Assembly: GCF_018847975.1 (NCBI RefSeq)
Contig: NZ_CP072597.1
Coordinates: 5,433,001 to 5,497,000 of the forward strand
Direction: 5' to 3'
Source: Lysobacter sp. K5869
Lineage (GTDB): Bacteria; Pseudomonadota; Gammaproteobacteria; Xanthomonadales; Xanthomonadaceae
DNA: 64,000 nt
This document shows positions 27,717 to 36,967 of this stretch, piece by piece. The notes beneath the pieces were generated by a model that was not told the origin of the DNA, did not search any database, and saw nothing but the letters and a program-made list of their open reading frames with translations. Both the position numbers and the translations under genes were made by a program. Each line of letters begins with the position of its first letter. The stretch's first letter is position 1.

Positions 27717-29765
27717 ATGCGCGCCGTCACGCTTTCCTCGACCTTGCTGTCGCTGGCCCTCGCCAGCGCCGCTCACGCGCAATCGCCGGCCGAACCCGCG
27801 CCGGATGCGACCACGCTCGACCGCCTGCGCGTGCACGGCCAGCGCCCGGCCACCGTCGCCACGCCCGCGCAAGCGCGCGAACGCTTAGGCCAGCGCGCCG
27901 GCGCGACCGCCTGGATCGACGGCGAGTCGTACCGCGGCGGGCGCGTGAGCACCTTGACCGACGCGCTCGGCTACGCGCCGGGCGTGTTCGTGCAGCCGCG
28001 CTTCGGCAGCGAGGAGGCGCGGCTGTCGATCCGCGGCTCGGGCTTGCAGCGCACCTTCCACGGCCGCGGGCTGGAACTGCTGCAAGACGGCAGCCCGCTC
28101 AACCTCGCCGACGGCGGCTTCGATTTCCAGGCGGTGGAGCCGCTGAGCGCGCGCTACATCGAGGTCTACCGCGGCGCCAACGCCCTCGAATACGGCGCCG
28201 CCACGCTCGGCGGCGCGATCGATTTCGTCTCGCCCACCGGCTACGACGCCGCGCCGTTGCGGCTGCGCGCCGAAGCCGGCGCGTTCGGCTACCGCCGCGG
28301 CCAGATCGCCGCCGCCGGCGTGTCCGGCCGCGCCGACGGCTACGCCAGCCTCAGCGGCTTGCGTCAGGACGGTTTCCGCGATCACGCCGAACAAGAGAAC
28401 TACCGTCTGTTCGCCAACGCCGGCTATCGCTTCAGCGACACGCTCGACGGGCGCGTCTACCTCACCCACGTCGATACGCGCTCGGCGCTGCCCGGCAACC
28501 TCACCCTGGCCGAATCGCGGCGCGACCCGCGCCTCGCCGCGCCGGGCAATCTCGCCTTGAACCAGCGCCGCGATTATCGCCTCGACCGCGTCTCCGGCCG
28601 CTTGGCGTGGTCGCCTTCGGCCGCCGGCACGCTGACCCTGTCGGCGTACTACGCCGACAAATCGCTGCACCACCCGATCTTCCAGGTATTGCATCAGGAC
28701 AGCCGCGACTACGGCCTGGACCTGCGCTGGCGCGGCGACTACCAAGGCCTCGGCCTGCGCCACACTTTGATCGCCGGCGCCGCCTTCGCCCAGGGCGATG
28801 TCGACGACCGGCGCTGGTTCAATCTCGCCGGCCAGCGCGGCGCGCCGAGCAACCGCTTCGATCAGCGCGCGCGCAACGCCAAGCTCTACGTCGAAAACCA
28901 AAGCTGGCTGTCGCCGCAATGGGTTCTGTCGCTCGGCGCGCAGGCGCTGCGCTCGCAGCGGCGCTCGCGCGATCTGCTGATCGTCGGCGGCCGCGACGAG
29001 AGTTTCGACCAGGACTACAGCGGCGTCAGCCCCAAGCTCGGCGTGCGCTATCTCGCCGGCGACGGCCTGCAGCTTTACGCCAACCTCAGCCGCAGCTTGG
29101 AGCCGCCGAGCTTCGGCGAACTCAGCGGCGGGCCCGGCGTTACCCCGGTCGACAAGCAACGCGCCGACAGCGGCGAGATCGGCCTGCGCCTGGAGCGCGG
29201 CGGGCTGTCGCTGGACATTGCTGCGTACCGCGCGCGCATCCGTGGCGAACTGCTCGCGCTCAACGACGGCAACGGCAATCCGCTCGGCACCGTCAACGCC
29301 GGGCGCACCGTGCACCAAGGCGTCGAACTCGGCCTGGGCTGGTCCTTCGCCCGCGACTGGACCGTTTCGGCCAGCTACCTCTACAACGATTTCCGCTTCG
29401 ACGGCGACCGCGTCTACGGCGACAACGATCTCGCCGGCGCGCCGCCGCAGCAACTGCGCGCGAAGCTGCGCTGGTCGCCGGACGAGCGCTTCTATCTCGA
29501 ACCGAACATCGAGTGGACGCCGCAGGACTACTACATCGACCACGCCAACAGCTTCAAGGCGCCGGGCTACAGCCTCGTCGGCCTGCGCGTGGGCGGACGC
29601 ATCGCCCAGCAGTGGACCTGGTTCGCCGACGCGCGCAACCTCGCCGACCGCAAATGGATCGCCAGCACCAACGCCATCGCCGACGCGCGCGGACTCGACG
29701 GCCGCAACTTCCTGCCCGGCGACGGGCGCGGCGTCTATGTCGGCGTGGAGTGGTCGGCACGTTGA
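27717..29765 (+). CDS. TonB-dependent outer-membrane receptor
   Basis: 682 residues. The signal peptide MRAVTLSSTLLSLALASAAH ends at AQS. The plug domain (about 60-165) contains LTDALGYAPGVFVQPRFGSE, ARLSIRGSGLQRTFHGRGLE and IEVYRGANALEYGAATLGGA. The 22-strand barrel follows, with the C-terminal YSLVGLRVGGRIAQQWTWFA. It resembles siderophore-type receptors such as YncD/FecA relatives. No Fur box was seen upstream, unlike the receptor at 46474. The final residue is Arg rather than the usual Phe. The ligand is not predictable. The gene stands alone between EamA and repeats. Confidence 0.85.
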   Translation: MRAVTLSSTLLSLALASAAHAQSPAEPAPDATTLDRLRVHGQRPATVATPAQARERLGQRAGATAWIDGESYRGGRVSTLTDALGYAPGVFVQPRFGSEEARLSIRGSGLQRTFHGRGLELLQDGSPLNLADGGFDFQAVEPLSARYIEVYRGANALEYGAATLGGAIDFVSPTGYDAAPLRLRAEAGAFGYRRGQIAAAGVSGRADGYASLSGLRQDGFRDHAEQENYRLFANAGYRFSDTLDGRVYLTHVDTRSALPGNLTLAESRRDPRLAAPGNLALNQRRDYRLDRVSGRLAWSPSAAGTLTLSAYYADKSLHHPIFQVLHQDSRDYGLDLRWRGDYQGLGLRHTLIAGAAFAQGDVDDRRWFNLAGQRGAPSNRFDQRARNAKLYVENQSWLSPQWVLSLGAQALRSQRRSRDLLIVGGRDESFDQDYSGVSPKLGVRYLAGDGLQLYANLSRSLEPPSFGELSGGPGVTPVDKQRADSGEIGLRLERGGLSLDIAAYRARIRGELLALNDGNGNPLGTVNAGRTVHQGVELGLGWSFARDWTVSASYLYNDFRFDGDRVYGDNDLAGAPPQQLRAKLRWSPDERFYLEPNIEWTPQDYYIDHANSFKAPGYSLVGLRVGGRIAQQWTWFADARNLADRKWIASTNAIADARGLDGRNFLPGDGRGVYVGVEWSAR

Positions 29766-29857
29766 GGCGCGCGCCCCATCTCTCGCAGCTCCGCCGTACC
29801 GGCCTCGGATGGATTCGACGAGCCCCCGCCCGAGGAACCGAAGCCGCGGCCGCCCCC

Positions 29858-29886
29858 TGTAGGAGCGGCGCAAGCCGCGACCGCGA
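29858..29886. repeat. Single TGTAGGAGCGGCGCAAGCCG repeat
   Basis: One half-element, TGTAGGAGCGGCGCAAGCCG then CGACCGCG, with its own internal palindrome (GCGGC.GCAA.GCCGC). No inverted partner is visible nearby. Confidence 0.75.
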
Positions 29887-29954
29887 CACCGCGCTTACGA
29901 CGCAACCCCAGCGATGCGGCGCGCCGCCCGACCGGGCAACGCGCCGCCGCAACC

Positions 29955-30434
29955 TCAGTTCCAGCAACTGCTCGGCTGATCGTTGACCGTCACCCAAAAC
30001 CGCGTGGTGTCGTCGACGTTGCCGTAAGCCTGCCAGCCCCAACCGCCGCCGCCGTCGTGGTGCTCGCCCACGCGATAGCCCTGGCCGAACTCGGCGCGGC
30101 AGAACGCGTCGGCCTCGGCGCGGCTCTTGAACGAATCGCCGCGGACCGCGCGGCTCAAAGCGATGTTGCCCTTGGCCCAGCCGTTGTAGAAATCGACCGG
30201 CACCGGCGAGGGCGAGCCGTCCTGCTTCAGGCACAGCACCGGCAAGCGCGCCGAACACACGGTATCGCCCTGATACGCATCGCATTCGGGGCTGAAGCAG
30301 CCGATGCGGTCCACGCCGTTGGCGTGGCTGGCCTTGCGCCAGGTGACGCCCTTGCCGCCCGCCGCGGCGGCGGCGAACGAGGACAGCGCGAGAGTGAGAA
30401 CCGAAGCGGCGATGCAGACTGCACGAACGTTCAT
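29955..30434 (-). CDS. Small secreted protein, unknown function
   Basis: 159 residues. The signal peptide MNVRAVCIAASVLTLALSSF ends at AAAAA. The mature protein has conserved-looking motifs GVTWRKASHANGVDRIGCFS, CDAYQGDTVCSARLPVLC, VDFYNGWAKGNIALSRAVRG and AYGNVDDTTRFWVTVNDQPS. It contains seven cysteines, suggesting disulphides. The start at 30434 is chosen because the signal peptide begins there; a longer frame upstream is not protein-like. I do not recognise a named family. It is likely periplasmic or secreted. Confidence 0.7.
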   Translation of the reverse strand: MNVRAVCIAASVLTLALSSFAAAAAGGKGVTWRKASHANGVDRIGCFSPECDAYQGDTVCSARLPVLCLKQDGSPSPVPVDFYNGWAKGNIALSRAVRGDSFKSRAEADAFCRAEFGQGYRVGEHHDGGGGWGWQAYGNVDDTTRFWVTVNDQPSSCWN

Positions 30435-30688
30435 CGTATTCCTCCATGAGCCAGTCGGTGGGTGGCGTTCCGCCTCGTTCGCCGCGAGCACATCGCCGCG
30501 CCCGAGGCGTCGCCGGGCGCAAGCAATAGCATGGCGGATTTCGCCGAACCGATAACCCCACGCGCTTTTCCGGCGCGCTGCGCCGCACCATCGCGCAAGC
30601 GCATAGGCGTGCGAAAAACCGCTGAAAACAAGGCTCACAAGCGATGCGCTCGCCGTTCCACTCTTGATCCGCGCTGAGACGCTCCGGT

Positions 30689-32962
30689 TCAGATCTCGAA
30701 CCGGTACGACAGCTTCACCAACAGCTGCTCGCTGTCGCGCAGGCTGAACGCGTCGCCGAATTCGCTGCCGACATTGCGGCGGCGGTCGCCCTCCTCGAAC
30801 ATCTCGCCGCCGCGCACGTAGGCGATGTAGAGGTACGACAGCGGCGCCAGTTCGTAGCGGTAGCGGACCTGGAACGCGAGATTGCGCAGACTGAAATCCG
30901 GTACCTCCTCCTCGACCTGCAGCGGCCGCCCGGCGCCGTCGACGCGATAGACCCGACGCTTGCGCGCGTCCACGCCGATGGTCTCCAGCCGCACGCGCAG
31001 TTCCTGCTTATCGTCGATGAACCATTGCAGGCCGGCCTTGAGGCTGAGGATGTCGGCGCGGAAATCGGCGATGCGGTTGTCGCCGCGCCACAGCAGCCAG
31101 GCCGGGTCGCGGCTGTATTCGACGCCGGCGAACAGCAGCATGCGGTCGCTGACTTGATAGTTCGGCTCCAGGTACAGCGTGGTCCGCCCCTGATCGAGAT
31201 CGCCCAGGCCGTCGGCCTTGTAATAGGCCTCGGTGTAGAGCGACCACGGGCTGTCGCCGCGGCGCGGGCGCAGCCGCTCGTAGCTCAGGAAGCCCTTGGC
31301 CGGCATGCGCACCACACCGTGGCCGCGGGTGATCAGATCGTCGTGGCCGGCGCTCCACACCGCGGCTTCGAGGAACTGGCGGCCGCCGTCGCGCATATCG
31401 CTGCGGCGGTTGAGCGCGACCGCGTCGGCGATGCGCACGCCGTCGTCGCTGTAGCGGCGCGACACCGCGAAGTGCCAGTCCTGCCCGGCGTAGGCCGAGT
31501 CCGCCGGCAGATCGCTGACCCGCTTGCCGAGGTCGTAGCGCACGTAGTTGAAGTTGTTGCGTTCCAGATAGCCGAAGTCGTTGAGCATCAAGTCGCCGCC
31601 CAGATGCAGCCCGTAGAACTGCTGGCGCCACCCGTTGCCCATGTCGTAGTCCACGCGCAGTTGCGCGCCGCTGTCGCGGAAACTGCGTCCGCGCTGCTGC
31701 ACGTCGGAAGCGACCACGGTGCCGCGCACGGCCCATCGCGCATTCGGCGCCCAGCGCTGATCGAACTCGTAGACGTTGGCGCTGCGGTCCAGGAACGGCC
31801 GCTCCACCCGCGTGGCCATCGCGCCGAGGCCGAAGCGCTCGAAGTCGCGGGTGACGCGCGCGGCGTAGAAGTCGCGGCCGGCATCGTCGCCTTCGTTGGC
31901 CGCGAACACGCCGTAGTTGAAGCCGCCGGCGCTGCCGTTGAGCTTGACCGCCGCGGTCACGTCGCCCGAGCCCTGGCCGTCGTCGGCCGGCCCGCCCACG
32001 CGGCGGGTGTAGATCAGCCGGCTATTGTTGTTGTACGAACCGAACGGCACGTCGAAAAAGCCCTGGTTCTCGGTGAAGAACGGGCGTTTGTCGCTGAAGA
32101 AGGTTTCGGTGGCGCTGAAGTTGACGGTGAGCTCGTCGCTTTCGACCTGGCCGAAATCGGGATTGAGCGTGGCGCTGAGCTGGAACTTGCCGCTCGGCTT
32201 CCAGAACAGGTCCAGGCCGCCGTCGACGTCGCTGCCGTGGCCGACCGCGTCGCCGATGCCGACCACGTAGGGGGTGATCGCCAGCAGCGATTGCTTGTAC
32301 GCCGGCACTTCGATGCGCTCGAACGCCGACAGATAGCGCGCTTCGGTGTAGTGCACGGCCGGCCACGAGATGCGCTCGCCGGTGGAGGCGATCACCCGGT
32401 CGAGCTGGATGCCGAGCGTGCGCGTGCCGCCGCCGCTCTGGCGCATCGGCGCGATGTGCCAGGGAATCAGCATCTCCGCCGACCAGCCTTGTTCGTCTTC
32501 GCTGGTGGCGTGGCGCCAGTCGCCGTCCCAGTCGTCGTTGAACTGGTTTTCGTTGGTGACCGTGGCGTCGGTGATGCTGTTGGCCAAGGTCACGGTGAAG
32601 TTGTAGCCGGTGCGGCCGTCGCCGTCGAAGTCGACGTACAGATTGACCCGGTCGACGGTGCCGTCGCCGTCGCGCTGGGTGTGCTGGCGCATGCGCGGCA
32701 CGTCGGCGGGCTGGACATTGCGGAACGCCACCGCGAGGCCGCGCTCGGTCGCCATGAACCAGGCTTCGGTCGGCAGCTTGCCGGGCTCGCGCGACAGCGG
32801 CTGGGTGTGGCGGAAATCGGCGATGTGGCGCGCCTGGCTCCATTCCTGCGGATCGATGCGCCCGTCGATCTCCAGCGCCTGCGCGCACGGCGCGGCGAGG
32901 AAGGAAGCGCAAGCGACGGCGCAGGCGGCCGACAAGGCGGTGTACGAACAGTATTGGCGCAT
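30689..32962 (-). CDS. DUF5916 outer-membrane protein with CBM9-like domain
   Basis: 757 residues. After a signal peptide (to about residue 29), a CBM9-like beta domain starts LEIDGRIDPQEWSQARHI and extends to about 215, with DRVNLYVDFDGDGRTGYNF resembling a metal-binding loop. From about 225 a DUF5916 barrel follows: TLNPDFGQVESDELTVNFSA, ETFFSDKRPFFTENQGFF and DVPFGSYNNNSRLIYTRRVG. It ends in alternating hydrophobic strands with a terminal YRFEI. The family is found in the outer membranes of Xanthomonadales and Bacteroidetes, often next to peptidases or transporters; its role is unknown. It is probably a monocistronic gene. Confidence 0.85.
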   Translation of the reverse strand: MRQYCSYTALSAACAVACASFLAAPCAQALEIDGRIDPQEWSQARHIADFRHTQPLSREPGKLPTEAWFMATERGLAVAFRNVQPADVPRMRQHTQRDGDGTVDRVNLYVDFDGDGRTGYNFTVTLANSITDATVTNENQFNDDWDGDWRHATSEDEQGWSAEMLIPWHIAPMRQSGGGTRTLGIQLDRVIASTGERISWPAVHYTEARYLSAFERIEVPAYKQSLLAITPYVVGIGDAVGHGSDVDGGLDLFWKPSGKFQLSATLNPDFGQVESDELTVNFSATETFFSDKRPFFTENQGFFDVPFGSYNNNSRLIYTRRVGGPADDGQGSGDVTAAVKLNGSAGGFNYGVFAANEGDDAGRDFYAARVTRDFERFGLGAMATRVERPFLDRSANVYEFDQRWAPNARWAVRGTVVASDVQQRGRSFRDSGAQLRVDYDMGNGWRQQFYGLHLGGDLMLNDFGYLERNNFNYVRYDLGKRVSDLPADSAYAGQDWHFAVSRRYSDDGVRIADAVALNRRSDMRDGGRQFLEAAVWSAGHDDLITRGHGVVRMPAKGFLSYERLRPRRGDSPWSLYTEAYYKADGLGDLDQGRTTLYLEPNYQVSDRMLLFAGVEYSRDPAWLLWRGDNRIADFRADILSLKAGLQWFIDDKQELRVRLETIGVDARKRRVYRVDGAGRPLQVEEEVPDFSLRNLAFQVRYRYELAPLSYLYIAYVRGGEMFEEGDRRRNVGSEFGDAFSLRDSEQLLVKLSYRFEI

Positions 32963-33199
32963 GGCGCGCTCCCCCGGACTGCGTGGACCGCCCGGGACGC
33001 ATCGCGCCGCGGACGGGTCGCGGCGAACGGCACCGTGACGGCGCGCAGACTAGCGGCGCGACGGCTGTGCGCTAAATGGCGTAAGTCATGGCAACCCTTG
33101 CCCGCCGGCGCGCATCGGAGCGTTTGGGAGCGGCGCTCAGGCGGCTGCATGGCCGTTGGGTGACAAAGATCAGCCGATGCGGAGCGGCGCAGCCGTTTT

Positions 33200-33366
33200 T
33201 GTAGGAGCGGCGTGAGCCGCGACCCACCGAAGCGCCGCCATACCACTCAAGCTCCCGAAGCCCCGTTGTTCGGGCGCTTCGGCTTTTAGCTCTTGGAGGT
33301 CATGGGCTTCGGAAGGGGCGCTTTCGGGCGTCGCTTCGGTGGGTCGCGGCTCACGCCGCTCCTACA
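33200..33366. repeat. 167-bp composite element, copy C
   Basis: The ends are TGTAGGAGCGGCGTGAGCCG and its inverted copy CGGCTCACGCCGCTCCTACA. Inside are CACCGAAGCGCCGCCATACC, CCGAAGCCCCGTTGT, TTCGGCTTTTAG, GGAGGTCATGGGCTTCGG and CGTCGCTTCGGTGG. The outer GCGACCCACCGAAGCG and CGCTTCGGTGGGTCGC extend the terminal inverted repeats to about 40 bases. It lies in the 448-base gap between the DUF5916 and patatin genes, which shows no other structure. Confidence 0.88.
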
Positions 33367-33410
33367 TTAGAAGCACGCCGCAAGCGAGAAACACGGCCAA
33401 CGCGATCCGC

Positions 33411-34871
33411 TCACGGCGCCGTGGCATCGTGAGCGACGAACGCGGTCTCGCCGTGCGGCAGTTGCAGCCAGTCCGGATGCGCCAGCGCGCGGGCGATGTC
33501 GCTCTGCCCCGACAGCCAATGCTCGCGCATCGCCACCCGGCCGAACTGGTAATCCTTGAAGTGGCCGATCTTGGCGCGGTCGCGGTAGATCAGGTGGATC
33601 ACGCTGTAGCGACGGTCGCAGGCCAGCTCGGCCGCGTGCTGGGCCCAGGGATTGCTCGCGCGCACGTCCTCGGGGATTTCCTCCAGCAACTCGCGCAGCA
33701 ATCGGCGGTAGTGCTGGAACACGCGCTGGGTGTCGGTGATCAGGCGGGTGCGGCTGGAGTACTGGATTTCCTTCTGCCGCTCGGCCACGTCGAGCAGGTT
33801 CTGCGGCAGCTCGCCGCGCGCGTTCCACAGGTCGACCTGGAACACCAGGGTGTCGCGGCGCGGCGTCGCGGTGAGTACGTGCGAGAGCGGCGTGTTCGAG
33901 ACCAGCCCGCCGTCCCAATAGAACTCGCCGTCGATCTCGATCGCCGGGAACGCCGGCGGCAGCGCGCCGGAGGCGAGGATGTGGCGCGCGTCCAGGCGCA
34001 TCCGGGTGTTGTCGAAGTATTCGAGATTGCCGGTACGCACGTTGACGGCGCCGACGCTGACGCGGATGCCGTCGTCGTTCAAGCGGTCGAAGTCCACCAG
34101 CCGGTTGAGCGTGGCGATCATCGGCGAGGTGTCGTACCAACTCGCCGCCGCCGGGCCGGGCTGACGGCCGGCGAGCAGCGCCAGATCCGGGCCGGCCCAG
34201 GCGCGCGGGACGTAGAAACCGCGCTGGCCTTCGATGAGGGCGCGCCAGGCTTCCCAGGTATCGAGCCAGGCGCGGGTGTCGGCGTCGATGCCGTCGAAGC
34301 GCGCTTCCTGGCCGAGCGTGGTCGAGGGGAACACGTTCGGGCGCGAGATCGTGTCCCAGAACTCGCGCAGCGCGGCCATGCGTCGCTCCGGCGGGTTGCC
34401 GGCGATGATCGCGGTGTTGAAGGCGCCGATGGAGATGCCGGCGATCCAGTTCGGCGCGATGCCGGCTTCGAACAGGCCTTGGTAGACGCCGGCCTGATAA
34501 GCGCCGAGCGCGCCGCCGCCTTGCAGCACCAGGGCGATGTTTTCGGGCAGCGCGGGCGCGGCGTCTTGCACGCGGCGCACCGATTCGCGCGTGGCGCGTT
34601 CGGCGGCGTCGGCGCGGCGGGCCTGACGCGGCGTCGCCGGCGCGGGCGCGAAGGCGCGGCGGGCGCGCGACGGAGCCGCGGTCGCATGCGCGGCGGCCTT
34701 GCGCTTGGGCGGCTCCTCGCGCCGCGGCGTCTTCGCCGGGGGAGCTTTCTTCGCCGACGCGGCCGGAGGATCTTTCTTGGCCGGCGTCGCCGGTTTGGGA
34801 TCGCGCTTGGCCGGCGCGCGCGGCGCGGCGGCGGTCGTGCGGGAGCTATTGCGGGAACGCGGAGCGGGCAT
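33411..34871 (-). CDS. Patatin-like phospholipase with basic N-terminal tail
   Basis: 486 residues. The patatin core begins near 110: oxyanion loop LVLQGGGALGAYQAGVYQGL, nucleophile elbow IAGISIGAFN and the catalytic Asp in WDGGLVSNTPLSHV. The C-terminal DUF3734-like region follows. The first 100 residues are low-complexity Lys/Ala/Pro (KRDPKPATPAKKDPPAASAK), resembling phasin or histone-H1-like tails. The family hydrolyses lipids; the immediate neighbour downstream in the minus-strand direction of reading is not linked, but the gene 105 bases upstream encodes 3-hydroxybutyrate dehydrogenase, hinting at polyhydroxybutyrate turnover. The ATG at 34871 is chosen over a frame start at 34967 that lacks protein-like sequence. 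Confidence 0.82.
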   Translation of the reverse strand: MPAPRSRNSSRTTAAAPRAPAKRDPKPATPAKKDPPAASAKKAPPAKTPRREEPPKRKAAAHATAAPSRARRAFAPAPATPRQARRADAAERATRESVRRVQDAAPALPENIALVLQGGGALGAYQAGVYQGLFEAGIAPNWIAGISIGAFNTAIIAGNPPERRMAALREFWDTISRPNVFPSTTLGQEARFDGIDADTRAWLDTWEAWRALIEGQRGFYVPRAWAGPDLALLAGRQPGPAAASWYDTSPMIATLNRLVDFDRLNDDGIRVSVGAVNVRTGNLEYFDNTRMRLDARHILASGALPPAFPAIEIDGEFYWDGGLVSNTPLSHVLTATPRRDTLVFQVDLWNARGELPQNLLDVAERQKEIQYSSRTRLITDTQRVFQHYRRLLRELLEEIPEDVRASNPWAQHAAELACDRRYSVIHLIYRDRAKIGHFKDYQFGRVAMREHWLSGQSDIARALAHPDWLQLPHGETAFVAHDATAP

Positions 34872-34976
34872 CGTCGCCTCCAATCGCGGAAGGGCCCTCG
34901 GGCCCGATGCCTGTGTTCCCGTTCGCGAGATCCGATCGGGAGGCACCGGGCCCGAAGGCCCTCCCACGCCAACGGT

Positions 34977-35762
34977 TTACTGCATGTACCAGCCGTGGCT
35001 GACCACGAAGCTCTGGCCGGTCAGCGCCGCGCTCGGGAATTCGGCCAGGAAGCGCACGGTCTGCGCCACGTCCTGCACCGTGGTGAACACGCCGTCGACG
35101 GTGTTGCCGAGCATCACCTTCTTGATCACTTCGTCCTCGCTGATGCCCAGTTCCTTGGCCTGCTCGGGAATCTGCTTGTCCACCAGCGGGGTGCGCACGA
35201 AACCGGGGCAGACCACGTGGCTGCGCACGTTGTGCTTGGCGCCTTCCTTCGCCAACACCCGCGACAGGCCCAGCAGGCCGTGCTTGGCGGTAACGTAGGC
35301 GGACTTCAGCGGCGAGGCTTCGTGCGAGTGCACCGAGCCCATGTAGATCACCACGCCGCCCTTGTCGCCTTGATACATGTGCGGCAACGCCGCCTTGGTG
35401 GTGAGGAACGCGCCGTCGAGGTGGATGGCGAGCATCTTCTTCCAATCGGCGAAGGCGTAGTTCTCGATCGGGTTGACGATCTGGATGCCGGCGTTCGACA
35501 CCAGGATGTCGATGCCGCCGAGCTGGGCGACCACTTGCTCGATGCCGGCGTTGACCGCGGCTTCGTCGGTCACGTCCATCGCCACGCCGACGGCGCGGCC
35601 GCCGGCGGCGACGATCTCGTCGGCCACGGCCTGCGCGCCGGCCTGATTGAGGTCGGCGATGGCGATGGCGGCGCCGGCGCGGGCCAGTTCGTGAGCGATT
35701 TCCTTGCCGATGCCGCTCGCGGCACCGGTGACGACGGCGACTTTGCCTTGGATCGAACTCAT
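34977..35762 (-). CDS. bdhA: 3-hydroxybutyrate dehydrogenase
   Basis: 261 residues. Short-chain dehydrogenase: NAD-binding [20 protein letters not shown] (10-30), NAG motif in [17 protein letters not shown], catalytic Ser in [20 protein letters not shown] and the YxxxK in [10 protein letters not shown]. The [13 protein letters not shown] and [20 protein letters not shown] segments are hallmarks of bacterial 3-hydroxybutyrate dehydrogenases. It interconverts 3-hydroxybutyrate and acetoacetate in the cytoplasm as part of polyhydroxybutyrate or ketone-body use. It is the first gene of a likely two-gene unit with the patatin. Confidence 0.93.
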   Translation of the reverse strand: MSSIQGKVAVVTGAASGIGKEIAHELARAGAAIAIADLNQAGAQAVADEIVAAGGRAVGVAMDVTDEAAVNAGIEQVVAQLGGIDILVSNAGIQIVNPIENYAFADWKKMLAIHLDGAFLTTKAALPHMYQGDKGGVVIYMGSVHSHEASPLKSAYVTAKHGLLGLSRVLAKEGAKHNVRSHVVCPGFVRTPLVDKQIPEQAKELGISEDEVIKKVMLGNTVDGVFTTVQDVAQTVRFLAEFPSAALTGQSFVVSHGWYMQ

Positions 35763-35989
35763 GGGGACTCAACTCCTGAACGATGCGGAAAGAGACAGGC
35801 CGGGACGGCGAACCGGCGGCCATTGTCGCCGCGCCGCGTTATCGCGGCGTTGCGGCGGATGCATCGCAGTGTCCCGGCGCGCGACGGCCACGGGAATCGG
35901 ACCTTCGTCCGCGGGCGAAGTTGCCCGGGAGTTTTGCGCAATCGGCCGGCTGGCAGCCCCACCCCGCGCCGCACGGGCCCGCCTTCCTG

Positions 35990-36158
35990 TGTAGGAGCGG
36001 CGTAAACCGCGACCAACCGAAGCAACGCCATACCACTCCACTTTCCGAAGCCCCGTTGTCCGGATGTTTTCGGCTTTCAACCCTCGGAGGCCACGGACTT
36101 CGGGAAAGCGCGCTTTCGGGCGTCGCTTCGGTGGATCGCGGCTCGCGCCGCTCCTACA
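35990..36158. repeat. 169-bp composite element, copy D
   Basis: The ends are TGTAGGAGCGGCGTAAACCG and inverted CGGCTCGCGCCGCTCCTACA. The interior closely follows copy C: ACCGAAGCAACGCCATACCA, CCGAAGCCCCGTTGTCCGG, TTTTCGGCTTTC, GGAGGCCACGGACTTCGGG and CGTCGCTTCGGTGG. It lies just beyond the 3' end of the SET gene in the 424-base gap before bdhA; the rest of that gap shows nothing recognisable. Confidence 0.88.
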
Positions 36159-36186
36159 GGGGAGCGGACGCAACCGCGCCGGAACC

Positions 36187-36726
36187 TCAATCCTTCTTCT
36201 TGCCCTTCTTATCCTTCTTCTTTTTCTTGTCCTTCTTCTTGTCTTTCTTCTTTTTCTTGTCCTTCTTCGGCTGCAGCATCGTCCCGGTGCAGTCCGGCGA
36301 GCCGCAGCGGCATTCCCAGATCTTCTTCAGCTCCTTGGTGTGCTTCTCGGCCAAGGTGATGCCGTAGTTGTAGGACAGCTCCTCGCCCGGCGCGATATCG
36401 CGGACCGCCTCGATGAACACCTGATCCAGACGGCGGTCGTCGCTCTCGTCCTCCATCAGGATCGCCTCGCAATTGGGCGAGCAGCTGTGGTTGATCCAGC
36501 GCGCCGTGTTGCCCTCGTAATTGGCGTCGATGACGTATTCGTCGTTGAGGGTGAACAGGAAGGTGTGGCCGGAATCGGCGTCGCCGGTGTCGCCGGCGTC
36601 GGCTTCCTCATGGGTGCGGCGGCGGCCCTTGTATTCGATGATGCGTTCGCCCTTGGCGATCGGGGCGACGGCGAACACACCGTTGCCGTGGATGGCTGAA
36701 CGACGGGCGGCGATCTTGCGCGGCAT
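36187..36726 (-). CDS. SET-domain methyltransferase with lysine-rich tail
   Basis: 179 residues. The SET core is complete: IHGNGVFAVAPIAKGERIIE (GxG of the AdoMet site), NHSCSPNCEA (residues of the pseudoknot), EELSYNYG with the catalytic Tyr, and a post-SET zinc motif CRCGSPDCTG. The last 30 residues are almost pure Lys with Asp (KKDKKKKKDKKKDKKKKK). The substrate is unknown; bacterial SET proteins methylate host or own proteins such as nucleoid proteins. The ATG at 36726 starts MPRKIAARRSAIHGNG, typical for the family. It is divergently transcribed from the suf operon. Confidence 0.88.
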   Translation of the reverse strand: MPRKIAARRSAIHGNGVFAVAPIAKGERIIEYKGRRRTHEEADAGDTGDADSGHTFLFTLNDEYVIDANYEGNTARWINHSCSPNCEAILMEDESDDRRLDQVFIEAVRDIAPGEELSYNYGITLAEKHTKELKKIWECRCGSPDCTGTMLQPKKDKKKKKDKKKDKKKKKDKKGKKKD

Positions 36727-36915
36727 GACGATTCCCAAAATGACGAGCGGGCATTCTCGCCCGCGAAGGCGGTCGGCCGCTATCGCCGCGGTCGTCTTTC
36801 CGTCGAGCCGGCGCGCCGCCTTGCCGCAGCGGCCGCCTGAACGCCCGTCGGCGGCCCCGCCGCCGCGCCCCGCTGAATTGCGCAAAACCCCCGGCTGGCC
36901 CCGGCCGGAATAAAA

Positions 36916-36934
36916 CCGTACAATTTCGGTACGA
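36916..36934. promoter_or_regulatory. Possible operator/promoter of the suf operon
   Basis: CGTAC-aatttcg-GTACG is a 5-7-5 inverted repeat (36917-36921 and 36929-36933) 34 bases upstream of the regulator start, in the only A/T-rich stretch of the region (AATAAAACCGTACAATTTCG). Rrf2-type suf regulators commonly bind their own promoter. Binding here is inference. Confidence 0.45.
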
Positions 36935-36967
36935 ATTCAAGCCCAGCCCCTCAGCGCCCCCACGCCG

